Assembly (NCBI GenBank): GCA_944386195.1
Contig: CALXAD010000019.1
Location: 1-35,723 of the forward strand
DNA: 35,723 nt
DNA from: an uncultured Clostridia bacterium
GTDB taxonomy: Bacteria; Bacillota; Clostridia; TANB77; CAG-508
Direction: 5' to 3'
Below the pieces are notes generated by a model that was not told the origin of the DNA, did no database searches, and worked only from the letters and a program-made list of their open reading frames with translations. Below, piece by piece: positions 18,715 through 26,049 of the stretch (position 1 is its first letter; each line of letters starts with the position of its first letter). The position numbers and the translations under genes are program-made.

Positions 18715-20253
18715 ATGCGTTCAAAGAATTCATTAAAAAATGCAATTGTGGCATTTGTTATGAATATTGTAACAATATTAATTGGGTTCGTATCACAAAA
18801 GATATTTTTGAATATTTTAGGAACAGAATATTTGGGAATAAATGGCTTGTTTTCTAATATTGTATCTATGTTGGGAATTGTGGAATTAGGAATAGGTTCA
18901 GCAATTATCTATAATTTATACAAACCAATCGCAGAAAAAAACATAGAACAAATAAAATCATTAATGTTATTTTATAAAACTAGTTATAGATTTATAGCTG
19001 TTATAATTTCTATGTTAGGATTATTAATTATACCATTTTTAGGTATGATTGTAGGAGAGACAACAATTAATGAAAATATAAATGTGATATATATATTATT
19101 TTTAATGGATATAATTGCATCATATCTTTTAGCATATAAAAGGTCAATTTTATATGCTAATCAAAAAAGTTATATAATAAATATAGTGCATATTTTATAT
19201 TTATTAATAATGAATATAACACAGATATTTATATTATATACCACTAAAAATTATATATTATATTTGATTATTAAAATAATATGCAGGATATTAGAAAATA
19301 TTGTAATAACAATAATAGCAAGTAAAAAATATAAATACATTAAGGAAAAAAATGTAACAAAATTAGAAAAAAATGTTAGGAAAGATATTTTTACAAAGGT
19401 AAAAGGACTTGTATATCATAAGATTGGAAATTTTGTAGTGCTAGGTACAGATAATATAATAATTTCCAGTTTTTTAGGAGTTACAACAGTAGGTTTATAT
19501 TCTAATTATAATTTAATTATACAAGCTTTGATTAATTTATTTTCACAAGTATTCTCTTCAATTACTGCTAGTGTGGGAAATTTATTGGTAGAGGAAAATA
19601 CTAGTAAATCATATACGATTTATAAAAATGAATTATTTTTAAATTCATGGATTTATGCATTTGCAAGCGCTGGATTGTTATGTATTATAGAACCTTTTAT
19701 AAAGGTATGGATAGGAGAACAATTTATTTTGCCATTTGGAGTATTGGTAACTTTAGTAGTTAACTTTTATTTTAGTGGAATGAGAGGTACAAATGGAACT
19801 TTTAAAGAAGCAGCAGGAATATTTTATGAAGACAGGCATATGCCTATTTTAGAATCAATAACGAATATAGTGGCATCCATTATTTTAGTTAATATATTTG
19901 GATTAGCTGGAGTATTTATGGGAACTATTATAAGCAATTTTGTATTATTGTTTTATGGATATCCAAAATATACATATAAGCCATTGTTCAAAAGAACATA
20001 TAAACAGTATATAAATGATTATATACCATATATCTTTGTGGCAGGTATTTCTGTTTTTGTTACGTATTTAATTGTTTCAAGAGTGAATGTTAATAATGAT
20101 ATATTACAGATTATTGTAAATCTGATTTTAGTTTTTATAATACCAAATGTTATACACGTAATAGTATTTCATAGAACGGAAGAATTTAAATTTTATAAAA
20201 ATATAGTAGAAAATATCTTAGATAATTTAAAGAGTATAATATTACAAAAGTAA
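18715..20253 (+). CDS. wzx: Wzx-type lipid-linked oligosaccharide flippase
   Basis: 512 residues, twelve to fourteen hydrophobic segments. The start KNSLKNAIVAFVMNIVTILIGFVSQKIFL and LGTEYLGINGLFSNIVSMLGIVELGIGSAI are typical of the polysaccharide-export MOP family in Gram-positive capsule loci; later GTDNIIISSFLGVTTVGLYSNYNLI is also conserved. It should flip the undecaprenyl-linked repeat unit to the outer face for the Wzy polymerase. The only flippase in the locus. Confidence 0.9.
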   Translation: MRSKNSLKNAIVAFVMNIVTILIGFVSQKIFLNILGTEYLGINGLFSNIVSMLGIVELGIGSAIIYNLYKPIAEKNIEQIKSLMLFYKTSYRFIAVIISMLGLLIIPFLGMIVGETTINENINVIYILFLMDIIASYLLAYKRSILYANQKSYIINIVHILYLLIMNITQIFILYTTKNYILYLIIKIICRILENIVITIIASKKYKYIKEKNVTKLEKNVRKDIFTKVKGLVYHKIGNFVVLGTDNIIISSFLGVTTVGLYSNYNLIIQALINLFSQVFSSITASVGNLLVEENTSKSYTIYKNELFLNSWIYAFASAGLLCIIEPFIKVWIGEQFILPFGVLVTLVVNFYFSGMRGTNGTFKEAAGIFYEDRHMPILESITNIVASIILVNIFGLAGVFMGTIISNFVLLFYGYPKYTYKPLFKRTYKQYINDYIPYIFVAGISVFVTYLIVSRVNVNNDILQIIVNLILVFIIPNVIHVIVFHRTEEFKFYKNIVENILDNLKSIILQK

Positions 20254-20331
20254 AAAAATATTAAAAAATAAAAGACAAGGTAAAATAGAGAAATATATAG
20301 ATTAAGAGGTATATTTTTTGGGGAGAGTATA

Positions 20332-20910
20332 ATGAATAAATTTGATAATAAAAAAAGTGTCGAAGATTCAATAAAATCATCATTTCAGAAATATTATCCA
20401 AATGCTGAATATAATATAAAAAATAGAACAAAGGCATTTTTGGTAAATGAACTATATAGATTTATATTTTTTTTAAGGAAAGTACAGTATTTAAAAGGCA
20501 AAAGTTTTTTTAGATATAATATTTACAGATATATTTTGAAAAAGATTAGAATAAAATATGGAATATTTATTTCTAACTCTATTGAAATTGGAAAAGGTAT
20601 ATATATAGTTCATTCAGGAGGAATTATAATAAATTCTAATACAGTTATTGGGGAGAATTTTAAGATAAGGCAAAATACAACAATTGGAAATAAAGGAGAT
20701 GGAAGTAGAAATTGCCCGATTATTGGAAATAATGTTGATGTAGGTGCAAACAGTGTAATAATAGGAAATATAAAAATTGGTAATAATGTTATAATTGGAG
20801 CAGGAAGTGTTGTTGTAAAAGATGTACCAGACAATGTAATAGTTGCAGGAAATCCAGCTAAAATAATCAAGAGATATAATGAGAAGACAAATAAATATGA
20901 AAAAGTATGA
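20332..20910 (+). CDS. Serine-acetyltransferase-like hexapeptide acyltransferase
   Basis: 192 residues. An alpha-helical N-terminal half, then a left-handed beta-helix from about residue 80. It contains GIYIVHSGGIIINSN (catalytic His as in CysE), IRQNTTIGNKGDG and the glycine-rich VVVKDVPDNVIVAGNPAKII end. In a capsule operon such proteins usually O-acetylate a sugar rather than make cysteine, which is an inference here. GGGGAG precedes ATG. The TGA stop lies at the edge of the duplicated ugd 3' end, so the C-terminus was set at that junction. Confidence 0.85.
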   Translation: MNKFDNKKSVEDSIKSSFQKYYPNAEYNIKNRTKAFLVNELYRFIFFLRKVQYLKGKSFFRYNIYRYILKKIRIKYGIFISNSIEIGKGIYIVHSGGIIINSNTVIGENFKIRQNTTIGNKGDGSRNCPIIGNNVDVGANSVIIGNIKIGNNVIIGAGSVVVKDVPDNVIVAGNPAKIIKRYNEKTNKYEKV

Positions 20911-20932
20911 ATATTATTCAATAGGAAGATAA
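20909..20932 (+). repeat. 24-bp direct repeat, copy 2 (ugd 3' end remnant)
   Basis: Identical to 16516-16539. It overlaps the last two bases of the acyltransferase stop and lies just before the terminator, where the end of ugd may originally have been. Confidence 0.9.
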
Positions 20933-20940
20933 AATAATAG

Positions 20941-20971
20941 GCTATATGAATTAATTTTCATATAGCTTTTT
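20941..20971 (+). terminator. Terminator of the polysaccharide operon
   Basis: Perfect 10-bp stem (20941-20950 with 20957-20966), 6-base loop, then five T. Part of a longer sequence repeated at 23683-23736. Confidence 0.8.
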
Positions 20972-20992
20972 AAGTGTTTCATAAAATAAATG
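20941..20992 (+). repeat. Duplicated terminator/leader element, copy 1
   Basis: The terminator arms and the following 26 bases to the ATAAATG end match 23683-23736. The downstream arm plus tail (20957-20992 against 23701-23736) is 36 bases with one difference, while the loop differs. Confidence 0.8.
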
Positions 20993-21001
20993 AAAAAATG
21001 C

Positions 21002-21030
21002 TTGGAAAATGTAAAATATTGTAATATACT
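21002..21030 (+). promoter_or_regulatory. Promoter for the DUF4190-like gene
   Basis: TTGGAA, 17-base spacer, TATACT; followed by AAAGGAGG before the ATG at 21064. Confidence 0.6.
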
Positions 21031-21063
21031 CTCTTTATAAGAAATAAAAGGAGGTTAACAAAA

Positions 21064-21669
21064 ATGGGAAGTCATTCAGAAACACAAAAAAGCGGTTTAT
21101 GCACAGCAGGATTAGTTTTAGGAATTGTAGGAGTATGTACATCTTTTATTCCTATCATTAGTAATTTATCATTTTTAATGGGAGTTTTAGCCATAATATT
21201 TGGACTTGTATCTATCAAAAAAGCTAGTAGAGGAAAAATGATAGTAACAGTTATATTAGGAATAGTTGTAATAGTTATAACTCTTGGAACTCAAAAGGCT
21301 GCATCAGATGCACTTGATGCTGTTAGCGACAGTTTAGATACTGCTACAGGAAGTAATACAGAAGAAGTTTTAGCTAATTATGTAGATGTTCAATTAGGAA
21401 ATTTTGAAGTAACAGAAGGAGATTATGGAATAACACAAACAAATATGACAGTAAAAGTTACTAATAAATCTAATGAAACAAAGTCTTTTTCAATTCAAGT
21501 AGAAGCTGTAGATAGTAATGGAAATAGAATAAGTCAAGACTATATTTATGCTAACAATTTAACAGCAGGACAAAGCCAAGACTTTAATATTTTTCAATAT
21601 GTTGAATCAGATAAATTAGAAGCAATGAAAAGTGCAACATTTAATATAGTTGAAGCATCAATGTATTAA
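21064..21669 (+). CDS. DUF4190-like membrane protein with outer beta-rich domain
   Basis: 201 residues. The start GLCTAGLVLGIVGVCTSF and MGVLAIIFGLVSIKKASRGK resemble DUF4190-type membrane modules, followed by a third helix (about 60-78). From about residue 97 the protein is outside, with alternating hydrophobic residues and TVKVTNKSNETKSFSIQVEAVDSNG, as in DUF4352/FxLYD-like immunoglobulin-type domains. Role unknown; such proteins are often envelope stress or small-molecule-binding proteins. Own promoter and terminator-bounded. Confidence 0.75.
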   Translation: MGSHSETQKSGLCTAGLVLGIVGVCTSFIPIISNLSFLMGVLAIIFGLVSIKKASRGKMIVTVILGIVVIVITLGTQKAASDALDAVSDSLDTATGSNTEEVLANYVDVQLGNFEVTEGDYGITQTNMTVKVTNKSNETKSFSIQVEAVDSNGNRISQDYIYANNLTAGQSQDFNIFQYVESDKLEAMKSATFNIVEASMY

Positions 21670-21727
21670 AGTGTATAAGTACATCAAATTTATAAATAAG
21701 AATAAAATAATAATAAATGTTAATAAT

Positions 21728-21760
21728 AACAGTATCCGTAATTTTTTTACGGATACTGTT
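21728..21760. promoter_or_regulatory. Perfect inverted repeat overlapping the ATPase promoter
   Basis: 14-bp arms (21728-21741 and 21747-21760), loop of five T. The right arm ends inside the -35 box. The T-run is in the loop rather than after the stem, so it does not look like a normal terminator; an operator or attenuating hairpin fits better. Confidence 0.6.
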
Positions 21761-21787
21761 GACTTATTTATAAAGGAGATGTATAAT
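21759..21787 (+). promoter_or_regulatory. Promoter of the ATPase/TOPRIM-like pair
   Basis: TTGACT, 17-base spacer, TATAAT. The expected transcript start near 21794 supports ATG 21809 (AGGGA 8 bases upstream) over the GTG at 21788, which would fall upstream of it. Confidence 0.7.
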
Positions 21788-21808
21788 GTGAACATAGGGA
21801 GTGATAAT

Positions 21809-22918
21809 ATGTTAACTAAATTTTCGGTAGAGAATTTTAGAAATTTTAAAGAAAAATTATCAATTGACTTTAAACAAGAACATGATTATAAATTTAATAC
21901 AGAATGTGTGAATAATAAAATAATAAGTAAAATAGTAGTTTTTGGAAATAATGGTGAAGGAAAAAGCAACTTTGGATTTGCAATGTTTGATATAGTAAGA
22001 ACGATAACAGACTTATTTGTAGATACAGGAGCATATGATGTAAAAAATTTTCTAAATGCGGATAGTGATTTAGACTATGCAGAATTCAATTATGAATTTA
22101 AATTTGGAGAAGATGTTATAAAGTACAATTATAAAAAAAGTAATGTAACTACATTGAAATCTGAAGAATTAATAATAAATAATGAATTAATATATATATT
22201 TGATTTTGAAAAAAAAGATGGAGAGTTTAATTTATCTAGAATAGGTGCTGAAACATTAAATATAGATAAAGAAAATATTAAAATATCAATATTAAAATTT
22301 ATATCAAATAATACTGTTCAAAAAGAAGATAGTGTAATAAGTAAATTAATAGAATTTGTAAAACATATGATATGGTTTAGGTCATTAGGAGCAAATGCAT
22401 TTATAGGGTTTGAAACAGATGTAGATGAACTAAATGAATGGATAGTAAAAAATAACCTAACAAAGGATTTTGAAGAATTTTTAAGAAATATGGCAAAAGT
22501 TAATATGAATTTAACAAACGCTAAAATAGGAAATAGCGAATTTCTATTAGATAAGCATAAAAAAAGAGCATTAATATTTAATGATATTGCATCATCAGGA
22601 ACAAAATCATTGCAATCATTTTATTATTGGAGTAAAAGATTTGAAAAAGCATCATTAGTTTTTATAGATGAATTTGATGCATTTTACCATTTTGAATTGT
22701 CAGAAAATGTTATTAAGCTACTTTTAAAATATAAGAATATGCAGGCAATATTGACATCACATAATACAAATTTAGCAGATAATAAATTAATGAGACCAGA
22801 CTGTTATTATATATTAAAAAGTGGAAAAATAAAATCATTTGTAGATAGTACTCAAAGAGAATTACGAGAAGGACATAATTTAAGTAAAATGTTAAAAGAA
22901 GGAGAATTTGATGAGTAA
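21809..22918 (+). CDS. AAA ATPase (AAA_15/AAA_21, OLD/AbiL-like), first gene of a defence-like pair
   Basis: 369 residues. SMC/RecF-like head: TKFSVENFRNFKEKLSIDF at the start, Walker A FGNNGEGKSNFGFAM, a helical insert, signature-like FNDIASSGTKSLQSFYYW, Walker B SLVFIDEFDAFYHFELS, and the switch histidine in AILTSHNTNL. Such ATPases pair with effector nucleases in AbiL, PARIS, Septu and OLD-type systems. The next gene overlaps by 8 bases and is TOPRIM-like, so the two probably form one complex. A longer frame upstream exists (to 21650), but the promoter and ribosome site favour 21809. Own promoter, placed between unrelated membrane-protein genes and bracketed by duplicated sequence, consistent with acquisition. 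Confidence 0.87.
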   Translation: MLTKFSVENFRNFKEKLSIDFKQEHDYKFNTECVNNKIISKIVVFGNNGEGKSNFGFAMFDIVRTITDLFVDTGAYDVKNFLNADSDLDYAEFNYEFKFGEDVIKYNYKKSNVTTLKSEELIINNELIYIFDFEKKDGEFNLSRIGAETLNIDKENIKISILKFISNNTVQKEDSVISKLIEFVKHMIWFRSLGANAFIGFETDVDELNEWIVKNNLTKDFEEFLRNMAKVNMNLTNAKIGNSEFLLDKHKKRALIFNDIASSGTKSLQSFYYWSKRFEKASLVFIDEFDAFYHFELSENVIKLLLKYKNMQAILTSHNTNLADNKLMRPDCYYILKSGKIKSFVDSTQRELREGHNLSKMLKEGEFDE

Positions 22919-23672
22919 TATTTTATTTATTACAGAAGTACCAGAAGATGAAAAAGACTTTTTAGAGAAAATGTTTGATATATGTTATAAATATAAAAAG
23001 TATGAAATATATTCATATAATACTACAATTCATACATTAGCAGATATTTTATTTGATGAGGATGGAAACATAGATGAAGATTTAGATATAAAATTGACTC
23101 TAAGAGAAAATGAAAAAGACGAAGAAAAGAGAAAAATTTTAAGTCAAAAATATACAGAAATATTTCTAATATTTGATTTTGAGCCACAACATAATAAATT
23201 AAAATTTAGAGAAGTAAAGCAATTACTAAATATATTTAATGATTCAACTGATAAAGGAAAATTATATATAAATTACCCCATGATGCAATCTTATAAGCAT
23301 ATTAATAAGATGCCAGATAGAGATTTCAAAGATAGAAAAGTAACTTTACAAGAAGTATACAATTATAAAGATATTGTAGCTAGTAAAACTTCTTATCAAG
23401 ACTTAAGAAAATACAACTATCCAATTCTTATTAGCATGATGTTACATCATTTAATGAAAATAAATTATATATTAAATGGAACATATGAAATACCTGATAA
23501 GAATACATTTTATAAATTTGACTTTTCCAAATTATACAATATACAATTAAAACTAATAAAAAATGAAAGAATGGTTTATGTTGTAAACACTTGTATTTTA
23601 AATATAATAGAATATAATGCTACTAGGTTTTTAGAACAAATAAATAATCAAAAAGAAAGATTTTATATATAA
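22911..23672 (+). CDS. TOPRIM/RloB-like partner of the AAA ATPase
   Basis: 253 residues. Starts ILFITEVPEDEKDF, with a Glu after a hydrophobic strand as in TOPRIM folds. Then IFLIFDFEPQ gives the Asp-x-Glu metal pair, followed by LYINYPMMQSYKHI, which resembles the NP-x-x-E-x-W-like segment of RloB/AbiLii-type proteins. The rest is helical. If the fold is right it is the metal-dependent nuclease effector controlled by the ATPase. Start at ATG 22911 with GGAG 6 bases before; it overlaps the ATPase stop. Family assignment is from motifs only and could be wrong at the level of clan. Confidence 0.65.
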   Translation: MSNILFITEVPEDEKDFLEKMFDICYKYKKYEIYSYNTTIHTLADILFDEDGNIDEDLDIKLTLRENEKDEEKRKILSQKYTEIFLIFDFEPQHNKLKFREVKQLLNIFNDSTDKGKLYINYPMMQSYKHINKMPDRDFKDRKVTLQEVYNYKDIVASKTSYQDLRKYNYPILISMMLHHLMKINYILNGTYEIPDKNTFYKFDFSKLYNIQLKLIKNERMVYVVNTCILNIIEYNATRFLEQINNQKERFYI

Positions 23673-23676
23673 TATT

Positions 23677-23715
23677 AAAAAAGCTATATGAAGTACTTTT
23701 TTCATATAGTTTTTT
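23677..23715 (+). terminator. Terminator after the ATPase pair
   Basis: About 15-bp stem with one G-U pair (23678-23692 with 23701-23715), 8-base loop, ending in six T. Confidence 0.8.
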
Positions 23716-23736
23716 AAGTGTTTCATAAAATAAATG
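23683..23736 (+). repeat. Duplicated terminator/leader element, copy 2
   Basis: Matches 20941-20992. The two copies bracket the DUF4190-like gene and the ATPase/TOPRIM-like pair. Confidence 0.8.
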
Positions 23737-23788
23737 TCGAAATATGTAAAAAAAGTGATATAATATATGCGGATTTTAGGAGGGGATA

Positions 23789-24550
23789 ATGTTGGAAAAA
23801 GAAAAAACAAACATAAAAACAATATTAATGTATGTAGTAGGAATATTCTTAATAATAAGTATGGCAACATATTTAGGACAAAACTTATTGGTAGCAATAC
23901 TAATGGGCTTGCTGGGAATTGCAATATTACCACCAATAAATGAAAAAATAAATGAAAGATGGATAAAAGGAAACAAAAATAAAAATACAGCCAAAGTTAT
24001 TTTAGAAGTAGCATTATTCTTTTTAATTGTAGCTCTAGTACCAAGAACAGTAGAAACAAGTAGTGAACAAATAGCAAAAGGAGAAAATCTTATAGTAAAT
24101 AATGTAGAAGAAAATACACAAAATACTATAAATACTGTAAATGTTACAAATGCTACAAATACTCAATCAGAAGAACAAACAACTAATGTATCAGTAGAAA
24201 ATACTACAGAAGAAACTGTACAACCAAAACAAGAAGAACCAAAGAGTAGCACGCCAAGTAGTTATAGCAGTACAGCTAGTTCATCAAGTAAGGCAAGTAC
24301 AAGTACATCCACATCAAGTTCAACACAATCAAAAAGTACAAAACAAACAACTAGTAGCTCAACAACTAAACAATCAAGCAGTGGAAGTTCTACAAGTAGT
24401 AGTACTCAAAATAGTCAAACAGTATATGTAACACCAACAGGAAAAAGATATCACTTAAGCCCAACATGTGGAGGAAAAAATTCAACTGCAACAACTCTAA
24501 GTAATGCAAAATCAATGGGATTAACACCATGTAAGAAATGTGCACAATAA
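23789..24550 (+). CDS. Membrane protein with Ser/Thr-rich stalk and C-terminal Cys/His domain
   Basis: 253 residues. Three hydrophobic segments (about 15-31, 33-48 and 70-86) are followed by an Asn/Thr-rich stretch and about 75 residues made almost only of Ser, Thr, Lys and Gln (about 145-208), likely a wall-spanning stalk. The last ~40 residues form a compact domain, VYVTPTGKRYHLSPTCGG ... GLTPCKKCAQ, with one His and three Cys. This type of tail occurs at the C-terminus of diverse Firmicutes surface and DNA-uptake proteins and looks metal-binding. TATAAT at 23759-23764 and AGGAGGGG before ATG. Confidence 0.75.
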   Translation: MLEKEKTNIKTILMYVVGIFLIISMATYLGQNLLVAILMGLLGIAILPPINEKINERWIKGNKNKNTAKVILEVALFFLIVALVPRTVETSSEQIAKGENLIVNNVEENTQNTINTVNVTNATNTQSEEQTTNVSVENTTEETVQPKQEEPKSSTPSSYSSTASSSSKASTSTSTSSSTQSKSTKQTTSSSTTKQSSSGSSTSSSTQNSQTVYVTPTGKRYHLSPTCGGKNSTATTLSNAKSMGLTPCKKCAQ

Positions 24551-24609
24551 ATTTTAGTAAAAAAGAAAAATATCTTAAAACACTTGAAAAAGTATATAAA
24601 ATGTAATAG

Positions 24610-24655
24610 AATACAATAGTAATATGATTTTTAGTATTACTATTGTATTTTTTTA
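24610..24655 (+). terminator. Strong terminator
   Basis: 15-bp perfect stem (24610-24624 with 24635-24649) closed by a run of T to 24654. The following gap to 24827 is purine-rich and otherwise unremarkable. Confidence 0.85.
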
Positions 24656-24827
24656 TCAAAAATTTTAATTCTTTAAAATTCCAGTAAAAAACTAGTTAAA
24701 AGAAAAAATAAGAAAGAAGGTGAAAAAGAGAGAAATATAGAGAAAAGTAGATTAAAAGTTATATATTTACGTATGAAGAAAGATTGATTTAAAAAGAAAA
24801 GAAAATTATAATAAAAGGAGAATGATA

Positions 24828-25904
24828 ATGGAAATATTTACAATAAAAGATTATTGGAAATACAGTAAAATGTTTCCAAAAAATAATACATTAGAAGAAG
24901 AAAAGAAAGAATATGAAGTAACAGAAGAAAATAAAAAAACACATCAATATCATGATAAAATCTTTAAAGAAGTGTTAGATAATAAAGGAGAATTTGTAAA
25001 ATTTATAAAAAGATATGTAGGAAAAGAAATAAAAATAAAAGAAGAAGAAATAGAAAAATATAATAGAAAATTTATAAAAGGAAATTTTAAAGTAAGAGAA
25101 TCAGATATAATATATAAAGTAAAAAATAAAGAGATATTTATAATAGTAGAACATCAAAGTAAAATAGATTATGAAATGCCAGAAAGGATGGCGGAATATT
25201 GTGTAGAACTAATAAGAAGTAGAAAACCAAAAAGTAGATTTGAAGAATCACCATTAATATGTCCAATAGTAATATATACAGGAAGAAAGAGATGGGATGC
25301 AGAAAGGACGATAAAACAAGAAAATGGAGAAGAATATGGAATAAAGGAATTAGAATATCCAACATATAATTTAGTAGATATAAATGATTATACAAAAGAG
25401 GAATTATTAGAAGAAAGAACAGGAATATCAAAAGCAATGTTATTTGAGAAAATAGAAACCAAGGAAGAAATAGAAGAAGAACTAAAAGAAATAATAAAAA
25501 GAGGAGCAAGTAAAGAAGAAAAGAAATATTTAGAATTAATATTAGAATATTCAAATGATATAGCAAAGAAATTAGGAGAAGATACAATAAAGAAATATCA
25601 AGAAAAAATAGAAGGAGGAGATAGTATGACAAATTTTGAAAAATTATATATAGAACTTTTAGATGACAAATATGCAAAAGGAATGGAAGAAGGAGAAAAC
25701 AGAGGAAGAAAAGAGGGAGAAGCAAAAGGAAGAAGGATAGGAGAAGAACAAGGAAGAAAAATAGGAATGAGCCAAGGAATAACTCAAGGAATAATACAAG
25801 TAGCAAAAGAAATGATAAAAAATAAAATGAAAGATAGTGATATAATAAAAGTAACACATATTAGCAAAGAAGAATTAGAAAAACTAAAAGTTCAAGTAAT
25901 TTAA
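24828..25904 (+). CDS. Rpn/YhgA-family PD-(D/E)XK nuclease with internal start
   Basis: 358 residues. Nuclease core: YHDKIFKEVLDNKGEFVKFIKRYVG (about 41-65), Asp93 in RESDIIYKV, then Glu108-x-Gln110 in FIIVEHQSK, the D...ExQ site, followed by MPERMAEYCVELIR. After about residue 265 comes a glycine/arginine/glutamate repeat (KGMEEGENRGRKEGEAKGRRIGEEQG) usual in this family, then a short helical end. Start at 24828: AAAGGAG lies 7 bases upstream, whereas ATG 24822 is only 1 base away. A near-perfect ribosome site precedes in-frame Met267, so a second, shorter product is likely. Sits alone between two terminators. Confidence 0.88.
   Translation: MEIFTIKDYWKYSKMFPKNNTLEEEKKEYEVTEENKKTHQYHDKIFKEVLDNKGEFVKFIKRYVGKEIKIKEEEIEKYNRKFIKGNFKVRESDIIYKVKNKEIFIIVEHQSKIDYEMPERMAEYCVELIRSRKPKSRFEESPLICPIVIYTGRKRWDAERTIKQENGEEYGIKELEYPTYNLVDINDYTKEELLEERTGISKAMLFEKIETKEEIEEELKEIIKRGASKEEKKYLELILEYSNDIAKKLGEDTIKKYQEKIEGGDSMTNFEKLYIELLDDKYAKGMEEGENRGRKEGEAKGRRIGEEQGRKIGMSQGITQGIIQVAKEMIKNKMKDSDIIKVTHISKEELEKLKVQVI
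25626..25904 (+). CDS. Candidate internal-start product of the Rpn gene (putative antitoxin form)
   Basis: In-frame ATG (codon 267 of the Rpn gene) preceded by AAGGAGGAG with a 7-base spacing, a textbook ribosome binding site inside a coding region. The product would be 92 residues: a short helix (TNFEKLYIELLDDKYAKG), the Gly/Arg/Glu repeat and the final helix, without the nuclease. E. coli Rpn genes have been reported to make a C-terminal intragenic antitoxin in just this way; the same role here is an inference. Confidence 0.5.
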   Translation: MTNFEKLYIELLDDKYAKGMEEGENRGRKEGEAKGRRIGEEQGRKIGMSQGITQGIIQVAKEMIKNKMKDSDIIKVTHISKEELEKLKVQVI

Positions 25905-25933
25905 GAATTATAAAGAGAAAATTCAAAAATTAA

Positions 25934-25968
25934 ATCAAGGTATTATTACAATATCTTGATTTTTTTTG
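25934..25968 (+). terminator. Terminator after the Rpn gene
   Basis: 10-bp stem with one G-U pair (25934-25943 with 25951-25960) and eight T. Confidence 0.8.
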
Positions 25969-25977
25969 TTAAAAATG

Positions 25978-26006
25978 TTGCAAAAAAAATAAGAAAAATG
26001 TATACT
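25978..26006 (+). promoter_or_regulatory. Promoter of the cpsC-cpsD-cpsB module
   Basis: TTGCAA, 17-base spacer, TATACT; leader of about 40 bases ending in AAGGGGG before ATG 26050. Confidence 0.65.
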
Positions 26007-26049
26007 ATAGAAGTGCAAACAAAAGAAATAAAAAAATAAGGGGGAAAAA

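Noticed and set aside
21650..21808. Longer N-terminus for the AAA ATPase.
   Set aside because: It overlaps the previous gene, reads through the inverted repeat and promoter, and the ATPase fold starts at TKFSVENF just after 21809.
24240..24420. Repetitive AGT/TCA-rich stretch as a CRISPR-like or microsatellite array.
   Set aside because: No regular unit or spacer; it is simply the Ser/Thr-rich coding region of the gene at 23789.
24784..24812. TTGATT-17-TATAAT upstream of the Rpn gene at 24828 looks like a perfect promoter.
   Set aside because: The expected transcript start would fall at the ribosome binding site (AAAGGAG, 24814-24820), so the message would lose it. Probably a chance match in AT-rich DNA.
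25138..25857. Long open frames on the minus strand opposite Rpn, ugd, spoIIP and pgi.
   Set aside because: They are Leu/Phe/Tyr-rich mirrors of A-rich coding strands, with no ribosome sites or recognisable domains.
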